A DNA stretch of 64,000 nt, taken from NCBI RefSeq assembly GCF_022479115.1, contig NZ_CP092497.1, positions 1,426,001 through 1,490,000 of the forward strand. The letters are read 5' to 3'. A program made the translations under genes and the position numbers. This document shows positions 28,088-36,975 of this stretch, piece after piece. Origin of the DNA: Amycolatopsis sp. EV170708-02-1. GTDB lineage: Bacteria > Actinomycetota > Actinomycetes > Mycobacteriales > Pseudonocardiaceae. Under the pieces are notes generated by a model, which made no database searches, was not told the DNA's origin, and saw nothing but the letters and a program-made list of their open reading frames with translations. Numbering within the stretch: the first letter of the stretch is position 1; every line of letters begins with the position of its first letter.

Positions 28088-29547
28088 CCATGACCATCGA
28101 CCGACGTGACCTGTTCAGAGCGGGAGGCGGACTGCTTGCCGCCACCGCAGTCGGAAGCTTGACGCCGGGCACGGCGCAGGCCGCCGAAACCGCCCCCGTG
28201 CCGCTGACCACGCGGAACCCGCTGGTCGAGCAGCGGGCCGATCCGTTCATCACCCGGCTGGTGAACGGGATGTACTACCTGACCGGTTCGGTGCCCGAAT
28301 ACGACCGCATCGTCGTCCGCGGCGCCGCCACACTCGACGGCCTGGCCACCGCCAGGGAGACGACGATCTGGCGTCGTCCGCCGTCCGGGAAGATGGGCGG
28401 CCACATCTGGGCGCCGGAACTGCACCGGATCGACGGGCGCTGGTACGTCTACTTCGCCGCGGGCGACTCGGACGACGTGTTCCGCATCCGGACCTACGTG
28501 CTGGAGTCCACTTCGGACGATCCACGCGCGGGAACGTGGGTGCTGCGCGGGCAGATGGTGACGAAGTGGGACACCTTCACGCTGGACTCGACGACGTTCG
28601 AGCATCGAGGCAAGCGGTACTTCGCCTGGGCGCAGAGCGAACCCGGGATCGCGACCAACAGCAATCTGTACCTCGCCGAGATGGCCTCGCCGCTGGCGCT
28701 CAAGGGTGATCCCGTCCGGCTCGCGGTGCCGACGCTGCCTTGGGAGATCCAGGGGTTCAAGGTCAACGAAGGGCCGGCGGTGCTCGTCCGCAACGGCCGG
28801 GTGTTCATGACCTACTCGGCCAGTGCCACCGACGCCCGGTACTGCATGGGCTTGCTGACCGCGGACGAACGGTCGGATCTGCTCGACCCGCGTTCGTGGA
28901 CGAAGTCGCCGCAGCCGGTGTTCACCACGAACGAGGCGACCCGGCAGTACGGTCCTGGGCACAACTCGTTCACCGTCGCCGAGGACGGCTCCGACGTCCT
29001 CGTGTACCACGCCCGCGACTACCGCGACATCACCGGAGACCCGCTGTACGACCCGAATCGGCACACCCGGGTGCAGCGGCTGTACTGGAACGCCGACGGG
29101 ACGCCGAGTTTCGGTGTCCCGGTCGGCAAAGGCGGCCCTTGCGTGCGGCTGTCCCCGTTGGACGATCCCGCCTTGTACGTGCGGCATTACGAGTACCGGC
29201 TGACCGCGGACGGCAATGTCCGCGAACTGGCCGATTCCCAGTTCCGCGTCGTCGCCGGTTTCCGCGGCGCGGGCACTGTCGCACTGCAGTCGGTGAACTT
29301 CCCGGACCGGTACGTCCGGGTGGTGGACGCGACGACCGTGCGGATCGATCCGTACGACGAAAGCGACGCCTACGGCCGGGCGGCGAGTTTCACCCAGGTG
29401 CCGGGCCTTTCCGACCGGCTGGCGGTGTCGTTCCGCCTCCTGGGTGAACCTGCCACCTATTTGGCCCACGACAAGGGAAGGATCTTGGTCTTCCGTCCCG
29501 GTACCGCCGTGCGGGATCGTCAACGGGTCAGCTTCCGGCTCAGCTGA
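28084..29547 (+). CDS. Tat-exported GH43-type arabinan-active enzyme with C-terminal AbfB module
   Basis: The 487-aa protein has a twin-arginine signal (DRRDLFRAGGG, cleavage near TAQA-AE). The five-bladed propeller has candidate catalytic residues of GH43: base D53 in RADPFI, pKa modulator D168 in FTLDSTTF and acid E229 in KVNEGPAV. The last ~130 residues form an AbfB/CBM42-like trefoil (LQSVNFPDRYVRVVDA, RIDPYDESDAYGRAASF), which binds arabinofuranose side chains. It likely cooperates with the GH51 enzyme, whose stop it overlaps (ATGA). Export by Tat suggests it folds before secretion. A second in-frame ATG lies two codons on. Confidence 0.85.
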   Translation: MTMTIDRRDLFRAGGGLLAATAVGSLTPGTAQAAETAPVPLTTRNPLVEQRADPFITRLVNGMYYLTGSVPEYDRIVVRGAATLDGLATARETTIWRRPPSGKMGGHIWAPELHRIDGRWYVYFAAGDSDDVFRIRTYVLESTSDDPRAGTWVLRGQMVTKWDTFTLDSTTFEHRGKRYFAWAQSEPGIATNSNLYLAEMASPLALKGDPVRLAVPTLPWEIQGFKVNEGPAVLVRNGRVFMTYSASATDARYCMGLLTADERSDLLDPRSWTKSPQPVFTTNEATRQYGPGHNSFTVAEDGSDVLVYHARDYRDITGDPLYDPNRHTRVQRLYWNADGTPSFGVPVGKGGPCVRLSPLDDPALYVRHYEYRLTADGNVRELADSQFRVVAGFRGAGTVALQSVNFPDRYVRVVDATTVRIDPYDESDAYGRAASFTQVPGLSDRLAVSFRLLGEPATYLAHDKGRILVFRPGTAVRDRQRVSFRLS

Positions 29548-29569
29548 ACTCTCTGGGAGGTTGAACGCA

Positions 29570-32500
29570 GTGCTGCGAACACGCCCCATGGTCCTGGTCC
29601 TGGCGATGCTCGCCGGGACCCTCGTCGCGGCCGCCACTCCGGCAGCCGCCGACGTCCAGTCCTATCTCGACGATCCACGAAAAGTCTCCGAAGGACAGGA
29701 ACCACCGCACGCTTTCCTTAAGCCGTATGCGGACGTTTCCGCGGCGGCCCGTCGCGACGAACGGAGCCCGTACACGGTTTCGCTCGATGGCAAATGGCGG
29801 ATCGCCATGGCGGACAACCCGTCCCAGGTCCCGGCGGGATTCCACGACGACGGTTACGACGCGTCCCGCTGGCGCGAGGTGTCCGTGCCGCACACGTGGC
29901 AGACGGACGGTCTGGACCACCCGATCTTCCGCAACATCGCCACCGAGATCCAGCCCGACGACCCGCCGCGCGTCCCCCGTGACGTCAATCCGACCGGCGC
30001 CTACGTCCGCGACTTCACCCTGCCCGCGAACTGGACGGAACGCGAGACCTTCCTGCGGTTCGAGGGCGTCACGTCGGCATACTTCGTCTGGGTGAACGGG
30101 AAGTACATCGGCTACGACCAGGGCGGCTACACGCCGGCGGAGTTCGCCATCTCGTCCGCGCTGCGGCCGGGACCGAACCGGATCGCCGTGCAGGTGCACC
30201 GCTGGAGCGCCGGCGCCTACCTGGAAGACGTCGACCAGTGGCGGTACTCGGGCATCTTCCGCTCGGTGACGCTGCATTCGACGCCGGGGACGTTCATCCA
30301 GGACGTCGGGCTGACGACCGACCTCGACGCGACCTACACCGACGCCACCCTCAAGGCCGCGGTCGAGGTCGCCGCCAAACCGGGCGGAACCACGGGCAGG
30401 CACCGCGTCGGGCTGAGCCTGCGCGACGCGGCGGGCAGGGAGGCCGGGACCACGAGCGGGGAGGTCGACGCGGGCGGCAAGACCACGCTGAGCCTGCCCG
30501 TCCGGAATCCGGCGAAGTGGACCGACGAGACACCGAACCTGTACACGGCCGTCCTCACGCTGACCGCGCCCGACGGCCGCGTCACGCACATCACCAGTGA
30601 GACGGTCGGGTTCCGCGAGATCGAGATCCGCGACAAGCAGCTGCTGGTCAACGGGAAACGGGTGCTGTTCAAGGGCGTCAACCGCGCCGAGACCGACCCC
30701 GACCACGGCAGGCACGTGCCCCGGCGCGCGCAGGAACGCGACGTCGCGCTGATGAAACAGCTCAACGTCAACGCGGTCCGCACCTCGCACTACCCGTCGG
30801 ATCCCTATTTCTACGAGCTGGCCGACCGGCACGGGCTCTGGATCGACGACGAGATCGACATCGAGACCCACAACCACGAGAACTGCGCTCAGTACTGCCA
30901 GGCGAACGACCCGGCCTGGCGGGACGCGTTCTTCGACCGCATGATCGGCATGGTCGAACGGGACAAGAACCATCCGAGTGTCTTCCTGTGGGACACCGGT
31001 AACGAGGCCGGTCTCGGCGCGCATCACTTCGCGCTGGCGGAGTGGCTGGACGCGAACGAGCCGACCCGGCCGATCTACCACCAGTCGAACAGTCCGGACG
31101 GTGACGCGCCGTTCGCCGACGTGTGGGGACCGCGGTATCCGTCGCCGGAGAAGTTCGCCGAACAGGCGAAGAACACCACGAAACCGCTGATCTTCGGCGA
31201 GTACGCCCACGCGATGGGCAACAGTCTTGGCAACTTCCGGGAGTTCTGGGACACGATCCGGGCGAATCCGCAGACCCAGGGCGGGTTCATCTGGGACTGG
31301 GCGGAACAGAACATCCGGCAGCCGATCCGGATCACGCTCGATTCGTCGGGCAACGACATCTCGGCGCATGTCACCGGAAAGCCGGATCTGGTGGAAGGGC
31401 ATCGAGGAAAGGCTCTGGGACTGTCCGGCCTCGACGATTTCGTCGAGGTCTACCGCGACCGGAAACTCGACATCACCGGGAAGGCGCTCACCTTGGACGC
31501 CTGGGTGAAACCGGGGAAGTGGACCGGCGACTTCCGCATCCTCGGCAAGGGCGACCATCAGTACGCGCTGAAGATGAAGACGCAGGACACACTGGAGTTC
31601 TTCATCCACAGTGGAACGTGGCAGGCGGTCCAGGCGAAGGTGCCCGCCGACTTCTACGGGAACTGGCACCGGGTGAGCGGAACCTACGACGGCACGGCCC
31701 TGCGGCTCTACCTCGACGGCAAGGAGATCGGGAGCAAACCGTTCACCGGCACGATCGACTCGTCTTCGGCGGAGGTGAACATCGGCCGGGACTTCGAGAC
31801 GTCGTGGAACGACCCGTCGAGCATCGGCTGGATGGGCCGCGGTGCCGTCGACGACGTCCGTATCTACGACAAGCCGTTGTCCGCCACGGAGTTGTCCGGC
31901 ACCACTCCGGTGGGCGGGGCCGTTCTGGCGCTGGACTTCGACAGTGTCACGGAGCTGGGGAGCCACCTGTCGTACGGGTCTAGTCTGTCCGGTGTGGACG
32001 GTCTGATCGGTTCGGACCGTTCGGTGCAGCCGGAAACCGCGCAGATGGCCTGGGCGCATCAGCCGCTCCGATTCGCCTACTCGGGCGGCACGGTTTCGGT
32101 GACCAACGAGCGGCAGTTCAAGGGCACCGACGAGCTGAACCTGCGGTGGCGGATCCAGGAAGGCTCCCGGGTGGTCGCCCGGGGCGAGCAGCCGTTGCGG
32201 GTCGGGGCCGGGTCGATCGGAAAGGTCACCGTCCCGGTGCCGCCGAATCCCGCGGACCGCGAGCGGTTCCTCACCGTCGAAGCGGTGACGACCCAGGGCG
32301 AGCCGATGCTGGCGCGAGGACATGTCCTGGCGCACGATCAGTTCTCTCTGGGCGGGAAGCGGGTTCCAGGCTTGGACAGGACTCCGCTCGACGGGAAGTC
32401 CGTCGGAGTCGTCGAGGACGCTGCTTCGGTGACGGCGTCGGCGGCAGGCGTCACGTACCGGGTGGACAAGGCCACCGGCACGCTGACGTCCATCCGGCAC

Positions 32501-33304
32501 CAGGGCAAGGAACTGTTGAGCGGTGGGCCGAAGCTCGACGCGTGGCGGGCACCGATCAGCAACGAGACGTTCGCCTGGGGCAGGGCCGAGGGCGAGGACT
32601 GGCGGAAGGCCGGGCTCGACCGGTTGAAGACCACGGTCACCGGGGTGCGGGTCGAGAAGGACGGTTCGCGTGGCGTTCGGGTGATCGTCGACAGCCGGGT
32701 CGCGGCGCCGGACGTCGCCGGGGCTTGGTTCGACCAGACGATGACCTACGCCGTGGACCGGAGCGGGACTTTGAGTCTCGGCAACCGGGTGATTCCGCAG
32801 GGGAGTGTGCGCACCCTCCCGTATCTGCCGCGGATCGGTGTCTCACTGGCGGTGCCGGACCGATATGACCGGTTCGCCTGGTATGGACGGAAAGCCGAGA
32901 GCTACGTCGACCGCAAGGACGGGACGCCGATCGGTGTGCAGTCGAGCACGGTGGACGAACAGTACGTCGAGTACCACCGGCCGCAGGACCACGGCAACCA
33001 CACCGACAGCCGGTGGGCGCTGCTCACCGACGGCCGGACCGGTGGCCTGCTGGTCTCGGGCGCGAACGACGTCAGCGTGACACCGTTCGACGATCTCGAC
33101 CGGGCGGCGTACCCGTTCCAGCTGCAGCGCAACAAGGGCTGGTTCACGCTGCACGCGAGCCACGCGGTGACCGGGGTCGGGGACACGCCGAACCCGGTGC
33201 GGGAGCGCAGCCAGGTCCAGCCGGACAGCACGTACGAGTACACGCTGTCGGTGCGTCCGTTGACCGCGCAGGAAGCACGGGCAGGGTTGCCGGCCGGCGG
33301 CTGA
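29570..33304 (+). CDS. Secreted GH2 beta-galactosidase with LamG insert
   Basis: The 1244-aa protein starts with a signal peptide (MLAGTLVAAATPAAA). GH2 sugar-binding and immunoglobulin-like domains follow, then a TIM barrel with acid/base E479 (DTGNEAGL) and nucleophile E544 (FGEYAHAMGNS). A LamG/concanavalin module sits at about 605-780 (GLDDFVEVY, LDAWVKPG, WHRVSGTYDG), and the C-terminus is of the Bgal_small type. It would remove beta-galactosyl units, plausibly from arabinogalactan side chains exposed by the two arabinosidases. GTG 29570 with GGGAGG upstream precedes the signal peptide; it follows the GH43 stop by 22 bp. Confidence 0.88.
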   Translation: MLRTRPMVLVLAMLAGTLVAAATPAAADVQSYLDDPRKVSEGQEPPHAFLKPYADVSAAARRDERSPYTVSLDGKWRIAMADNPSQVPAGFHDDGYDASRWREVSVPHTWQTDGLDHPIFRNIATEIQPDDPPRVPRDVNPTGAYVRDFTLPANWTERETFLRFEGVTSAYFVWVNGKYIGYDQGGYTPAEFAISSALRPGPNRIAVQVHRWSAGAYLEDVDQWRYSGIFRSVTLHSTPGTFIQDVGLTTDLDATYTDATLKAAVEVAAKPGGTTGRHRVGLSLRDAAGREAGTTSGEVDAGGKTTLSLPVRNPAKWTDETPNLYTAVLTLTAPDGRVTHITSETVGFREIEIRDKQLLVNGKRVLFKGVNRAETDPDHGRHVPRRAQERDVALMKQLNVNAVRTSHYPSDPYFYELADRHGLWIDDEIDIETHNHENCAQYCQANDPAWRDAFFDRMIGMVERDKNHPSVFLWDTGNEAGLGAHHFALAEWLDANEPTRPIYHQSNSPDGDAPFADVWGPRYPSPEKFAEQAKNTTKPLIFGEYAHAMGNSLGNFREFWDTIRANPQTQGGFIWDWAEQNIRQPIRITLDSSGNDISAHVTGKPDLVEGHRGKALGLSGLDDFVEVYRDRKLDITGKALTLDAWVKPGKWTGDFRILGKGDHQYALKMKTQDTLEFFIHSGTWQAVQAKVPADFYGNWHRVSGTYDGTALRLYLDGKEIGSKPFTGTIDSSSAEVNIGRDFETSWNDPSSIGWMGRGAVDDVRIYDKPLSATELSGTTPVGGAVLALDFDSVTELGSHLSYGSSLSGVDGLIGSDRSVQPETAQMAWAHQPLRFAYSGGTVSVTNERQFKGTDELNLRWRIQEGSRVVARGEQPLRVGAGSIGKVTVPVPPNPADRERFLTVEAVTTQGEPMLARGHVLAHDQFSLGGKRVPGLDRTPLDGKSVGVVEDAASVTASAAGVTYRVDKATGTLTSIRHQGKELLSGGPKLDAWRAPISNETFAWGRAEGEDWRKAGLDRLKTTVTGVRVEKDGSRGVRVIVDSRVAAPDVAGAWFDQTMTYAVDRSGTLSLGNRVIPQGSVRTLPYLPRIGVSLAVPDRYDRFAWYGRKAESYVDRKDGTPIGVQSSTVDEQYVEYHRPQDHGNHTDSRWALLTDGRTGGLLVSGANDVSVTPFDDLDRAAYPFQLQRNKGWFTLHASHAVTGVGDTPNPVRERSQVQPDSTYEYTLSVRPLTAQEARAGLPAGG

Positions 33305-33327
33305 TCCTCGGGCGGTCTGTACGGGAG

Positions 33328-33380
33328 GTGGTGAAGGCCTCCTTGCCTACCCTGAAGGTAGGGAAGGGGGCCTTCACCAC
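33328..33380. terminator. Bidirectional terminator-like hairpin
   Basis: A stem of about 24 bp (33328-33351 with 33357-33380) has one G-G mismatch and one G-T wobble around loop CTGAA. It is centred between the convergent 3' ends of the GH2 gene (33304) and the membrane protein gene (33426). The outer arm GTGAAGGCC is shared with other intergenic repeats in the window. Confidence 0.7.
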
Positions 33381-33425
33381 ACCAACGGAATCCCGCTGCG
33401 TCCACATGGGCGTTTGCCTGCCCGG

Positions 33426-34061
33426 CTAGCGGAACAATTTGTAATTGAGGACGATATAGCCGGAATTCGCGGCGATCTTGACATCGTTCACGCTGAGCCA
33501 TCCGACCGTTCCCCGGGATGTCCTCAGGCAATGTTGGCCACCGGTGAATATCACCTCGGGGCCGGGGACCGTTCCCTTTCCCTCGGAAACGATCTTCGGA
33601 CACTGTGCCGTGGCTTCCTGCTCGGTTCCGTGGTAATAGAACAGACCCGATCGATTGGAGGCCAAAGTGCTTCCGTCGAAGTGGAGGTCCATGTCGCCAT
33701 TGGGGCCTGGCGCGGATAGCGGGCTGGCGCCGGGCTCGTCAAGGTCGACCGCCGTGTCCGCGTCGAGCTTCACCTGTTCGGGGACGGCTTCGGCGGGCTT
33801 GCTCTCCTGGTGCTGTGTGCCGGCGGCACTTTGCGTCGACGACCGGGGTGGCGTGCCTCGGTCGTCGGCGCCTTTCGCCGGCTGTGCACTGGTGTTGATG
33901 AGTGCCACGAGCACCGCGCCCATCAGGCCCAGCACCGCGGTTATGACGGCCGCCAGAATTACTCCACGTCGGCTGACCAGTGCCGCGGTAACCGTCGGAT
34001 CCGGAGTTTTCGCGTTTCTCGCCCGGTTGGTTTTCTCCCGGTCGTGATCGTTGTTCGTCAA
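33426..34061 (-). CDS. Hypothetical single-pass membrane protein
   Basis: The 211-aa protein has a charged cytoplasmic N-terminus (MTNNDHDREKTNRAR), one transmembrane segment at about 34-56 (GVILAAVITAVLGLMGAVLVALI), then a Ser/Pro/Glu-rich linker and an extracytoplasmic domain. That domain contains two cysteines (CPKI and HCLRTS) and the pattern TVGWLSVNDVK. I do not recognise the family. The start is a TTG at 34061 with GGGGAG five bases upstream; no ATG fits as well. It is a single gene flanked by convergent and divergent neighbours. Confidence 0.7.
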   Translation of the reverse strand: MTNNDHDREKTNRARNAKTPDPTVTAALVSRRGVILAAVITAVLGLMGAVLVALINTSAQPAKGADDRGTPPRSSTQSAAGTQHQESKPAEAVPEQVKLDADTAVDLDEPGASPLSAPGPNGDMDLHFDGSTLASNRSGLFYYHGTEQEATAQCPKIVSEGKGTVPGPEVIFTGGQHCLRTSRGTVGWLSVNDVKIAANSGYIVLNYKLFR

Positions 34062-34333
34062 ATGGTCTCCCCTGCCAAAGATGCTGAAAGAGGCTACAAC
34101 AAGATCAAGACGGGATAAGCGTTCTCGATCGCGAATTCGTCAAGGTTGGAACTTGTGAGACCCCGGGTGATCCGGTCGTAGGACCACATGGCGCGCGTTT
34201 CGTCTCGCAGCGCCGAAGTTCGGCGTCGGAACACGTATGGGCGGCCGCTGTCCGGGTGATGTCGGGACGGGGCCGGGCTCTTCGTCCCGGCGATCGCTAG
34301 TCTTGATCTTCGACTGCGAGGGAGATTGAATTC

Positions 34334-34738
34334 ATGGCGGAATGGGCCGATCTGGTCGCGTTCGTACGGCACGAATATCGGGTGGTGAAGGACGAACCGG
34401 ACGAAATTCGCATCCGATTGTCCTATGGTGACGACGACTACGAAGAGCGGGCCCAGACCGTGGTCATCGCGCGGGAGGTCTTCGACCGCCGCGAGGACTG
34501 GGTGCAGATCGCGACGCCCTTCGCTCGGGTCAACGAGGTCGACCTGGCGACCGTGCTGACCGAGATCGGCAACACCATCGTCGTCGGGGGACTGGTCGTG
34601 ATGGGGGAGCACCTGGTGCTGCGCCATTCACTGCCGTTGGTGAACCTCGACATCAACGAGTTCACCGATCCGCTCGAACTCGTCGCGGGTTCGGCGGAGC
34701 TGCTGGAACAGCAGTTCACCGGTCGCGACGACTACTGA
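34334..34738 (+). CDS. Small YbjN-like or chaperone-fold hypothetical protein
   Basis: The 134-aa acidic soluble protein has no signal or membrane segment. The pattern RIRLSYGDDDYEERAQTVVIARE and a C-terminal LVLRHSLPLVNLDINEF block resemble YbjN/type-III-chaperone-like alpha-beta proteins, but the match is weak. GAGGGAGA lies eight bases before the ATG. It overlaps the convergent gene at 34716 by 23 bp at the 3' ends. Confidence 0.65.
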   Translation: MAEWADLVAFVRHEYRVVKDEPDEIRIRLSYGDDDYEERAQTVVIAREVFDRREDWVQIATPFARVNEVDLATVLTEIGNTIVVGGLVVMGEHLVLRHSLPLVNLDINEFTDPLELVAGSAELLEQQFTGRDDY

Positions 34739-35270
34739 TCCCCGGGATCTCCTCGAAGGAGGTCACGCGTTCGCATTCCTCTTCGGTGAGCTTGTCGATC
34801 GCTGCCCGGTACGCCTGCGCTTGAGCCGTGCCGGGCAGCTCGCCGTCGAGGAGAAGCGGAAGCCCGAGTTCGAAACCGCAGCGGGCCCGCGCCCCGTGGC
34901 GGTGCCGTGCGCGGGCGACCGCGGTGGCGACGCGGAGCCCGTGCTCGGTGCCCGGCGGTGTCGCGGGACGGTCGGTTTCGATGGCCGCGAACCGGAATCC
35001 ATCGGCCTGGTCGCAGCTCGCGCAACCGGTGGGACCCGAGCCGAGGCGGCCACCGCAGTCGGCGCAGGTCAGCCTGTCGTAGGCGGCGTCGACCACCCGC
35101 CACTCGAACACGGAAGTGTCGGTGACGACCGCTTCGGCGAGGCCGGTCTCCTCGGGCGTCCCGGCGGTGACACCGTATTCCGCGAGGAACAGCCGCCAGC
35201 GGTCCTCGATGCTCGCCTCGACGGCCGTCAAGGCTTCGGCGGGGCGCCCGCCGCGGGGAAGAGCGGTCAT
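34716..35270 (-). CDS. Hypothetical protein with zinc-ribbon-like cysteines
   Basis: The 184-aa protein has a four-cysteine cluster CADCGGRLGSGPTGCASC at about 70-87, likely a structural zinc ribbon. Helical segments flank it. No catalytic motif is evident and I do not recognise the family. ATG 35270 is the first start; the 5' region is divergent from the MFS gene. Confidence 0.6.
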   Translation of the reverse strand: MTALPRGGRPAEALTAVEASIEDRWRLFLAEYGVTAGTPEETGLAEAVVTDTSVFEWRVVDAAYDRLTCADCGGRLGSGPTGCASCDQADGFRFAAIETDRPATPPGTEHGLRVATAVARARHRHGARARCGFELGLPLLLDGELPGTAQAQAYRAAIDKLTEEECERVTSFEEIPGISSRRDR

Positions 35271-35427
35271 GGGCGGGATTCTATTTCGGGCCGCAGCCGT
35301 CGCGGCGGGTGCGCGCCCGCGAGATATCGCTGATCAGCCGGGTCGCGAAAGTGATGCCGCTGCGAGGCCTTGTCGCGAGGGTGCCCTCCGTGGCCCTATC
35401 GTGATCGGTCTACGGGGTGGGGGGCGA

Positions 35428-36783
35428 ATGGCATCTTCTCGATGGGGCGGCCTCGCGGCCCTGCTGGCGGGATTCTTCGTTCTCCTGCTCGACGCGACGA
35501 TCGTCGCCGTGGCGAGCCCGAGCATCCAAGCCGACCTCGGCGGGGACGTCTCGGCGCTGTTCTGGGTGACGGCGGGCTACCTGCTCGCGTTCTCGGTCCC
35601 GTTGCTGGTCGCCGGAAGGCTCGGCGACCTCTTCGACCCGAAGCGGGTATATCTCGTCGGCATGGGAGGCTTCGCGGTCGCCTCCGCGCTGTGTGCGGTC
35701 GCGCCGTCGATCGGCTGGCTGATCGCCTTCCGGATCCTGCAAGGGCTGGCAGCCGCCGCGATGTCCCCTCAACCACTCACGTTGATCCGGCGGCTTTTCG
35801 CCGACGACGAGAGAGGTCGCGCTTTCGGTATCTGGGGTTCGGTGGCCGCCGCCGCCACCTTGCTCGGCCCCGTTCTGGGCGGACTGCTGACCGCGAGCCT
35901 GGATTGGCGCTGGATCTTCTGGGTCAACGTGCCGCTCTGTGCCGTGGCCGTCGTACTGGGCGTTCGCCTGATTCCGGGAAGCCGAGGAGGCGCCGCCCGC
36001 TTCGACCTGCTCGGTGCCGCGCTGAGCACGGCCGGCCTGAGCCTGCTGGTCTGGGCTCTGCTGTCCTGGAGCCTGCTCTCAGTGCCGGCCACCGCCCTCG
36101 CCGCGGTGCTCCTGGTTGGTTTTCGGCTTCAAGAACGCAGACAAGGCGCGGACGCGCTCGCGCCCTTGCACCTCTATCGCTCCACCGGGTACCTGTCCGC
36201 GAGCCTCGCGATGGCGTCGCTCGGCGCGACGGTCCTCGCGATGGCGCTTCCCGTCATGCTCTACATCCAAGACATGCGAGGCTTCGGGCCGATCGAGGCC
36301 GCGATGGTCCTCGCGCCGGACGCCGTCGTCGCGATCCTGTTGTCGCCACCGGCCGGCCGATGGGTGGACCGGGTGGGCGGACGCCGCCCGGCGATCCTCG
36401 GCATGAGCTTGCTCGCGACGAGCCTGCTGCTCATCGGGCTGGTGGTGGTGCTGAGCCTGAATCCTTGGTGGATCTCGGTGGGGGCCGCGCTTTTGGGTGC
36501 TGCGAACGCGATGGCGTGGTCGCCGTTGTCCGCCATCGCGATGGCGTCCGTGGCTCCGGAGGCCGCAGGTGGCGCCTCAGGTCTGTTCAACACGGTCAGG
36601 CAGGTGGGCGCGGTCGGCGGGGTCGCGGTGACCGGGGCGATTCTGGCGGGGCTGGAATCTCGGCCGGGGTTGGGTTTTGGTGTTGTCTTCGGATTTGTGG
36701 GGCTTGTTGCCGTGGGTGGGGTTGTGGCGGCGTTTCGGCTTCCTCGGGTCGTGAAGGTAAGTGAAACGGTTGAGGTCGGCTGA
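35428..36783 (+). CDS. MFS drug-efflux-type transporter (DHA2-like)
   Basis: The 451-aa integral membrane protein has 12 to 14 hydrophobic segments. It carries an early LDATIVAVASPSIQADL motif typical of the DHA2/EmrB group, GRLGDLFDPKRV (motif A) and the antiporter motif GSVAAAATLLGPVLGGLL. It probably exports a toxic compound with proton antiport. The substrate is unknown and no regulator is adjacent. ATG 35428 starts just before the first helix; the open extension to 35116 is antisense to another gene. Confidence 0.82.
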   Translation: MASSRWGGLAALLAGFFVLLLDATIVAVASPSIQADLGGDVSALFWVTAGYLLAFSVPLLVAGRLGDLFDPKRVYLVGMGGFAVASALCAVAPSIGWLIAFRILQGLAAAAMSPQPLTLIRRLFADDERGRAFGIWGSVAAAATLLGPVLGGLLTASLDWRWIFWVNVPLCAVAVVLGVRLIPGSRGGAARFDLLGAALSTAGLSLLVWALLSWSLLSVPATALAAVLLVGFRLQERRQGADALAPLHLYRSTGYLSASLAMASLGATVLAMALPVMLYIQDMRGFGPIEAAMVLAPDAVVAILLSPPAGRWVDRVGGRRPAILGMSLLATSLLLIGLVVVLSLNPWWISVGAALLGAANAMAWSPLSAIAMASVAPEAAGGASGLFNTVRQVGAVGGVAVTGAILAGLESRPGLGFGVVFGFVGLVAVGGVVAAFRLPRVVKVSETVEVG

Positions 36784-36938
36784 TTTCGGGGCGCCGTTGT
36801 TTCGCTTCTGTTTATGGGGTACTGATGTCGCGTTCGAGCATCGGTGCCGGGGAAGGCGAGGGTGACAGAGCTGGGCGGGCGGACTGAATAACATCACCCT
36901 TCAGTGTTGTTAGCGTCTTTTGATTGTTGCTCAAATTA

Positions 36939-36969
36939 CGAACACGTGTTCGATTTCTTCGGGTATGAT
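36939..36969 (+). promoter_or_regulatory. SOS (LexA) box and -10 of DUF222 copy B
   Basis: CGAACACGTGTTCG at 36939-36952 is identical to the site before copy A and at the same distance (23 bp) from the GTG. TATGAT at 36964-36969 is a good -10 and would start transcription at the GTG (36976). The -35 region falls inside the palindrome. Confidence 0.75.
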
Positions 36970-36975
36970 GGAGGC

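Noticed and set aside
29540..32500. 986-aa minus-strand open frame
   Set aside because: It is antisense to the GH2 gene and its translation is low-complexity Arg/Asp/Val-rich, the usual high-GC mirror of a real coding frame.
34211..34225. Palindrome CGCCGAAGTTCGGCG as an operator
   Set aside because: It is short and GC-rich with no second copy or promoter context; chance is likely.
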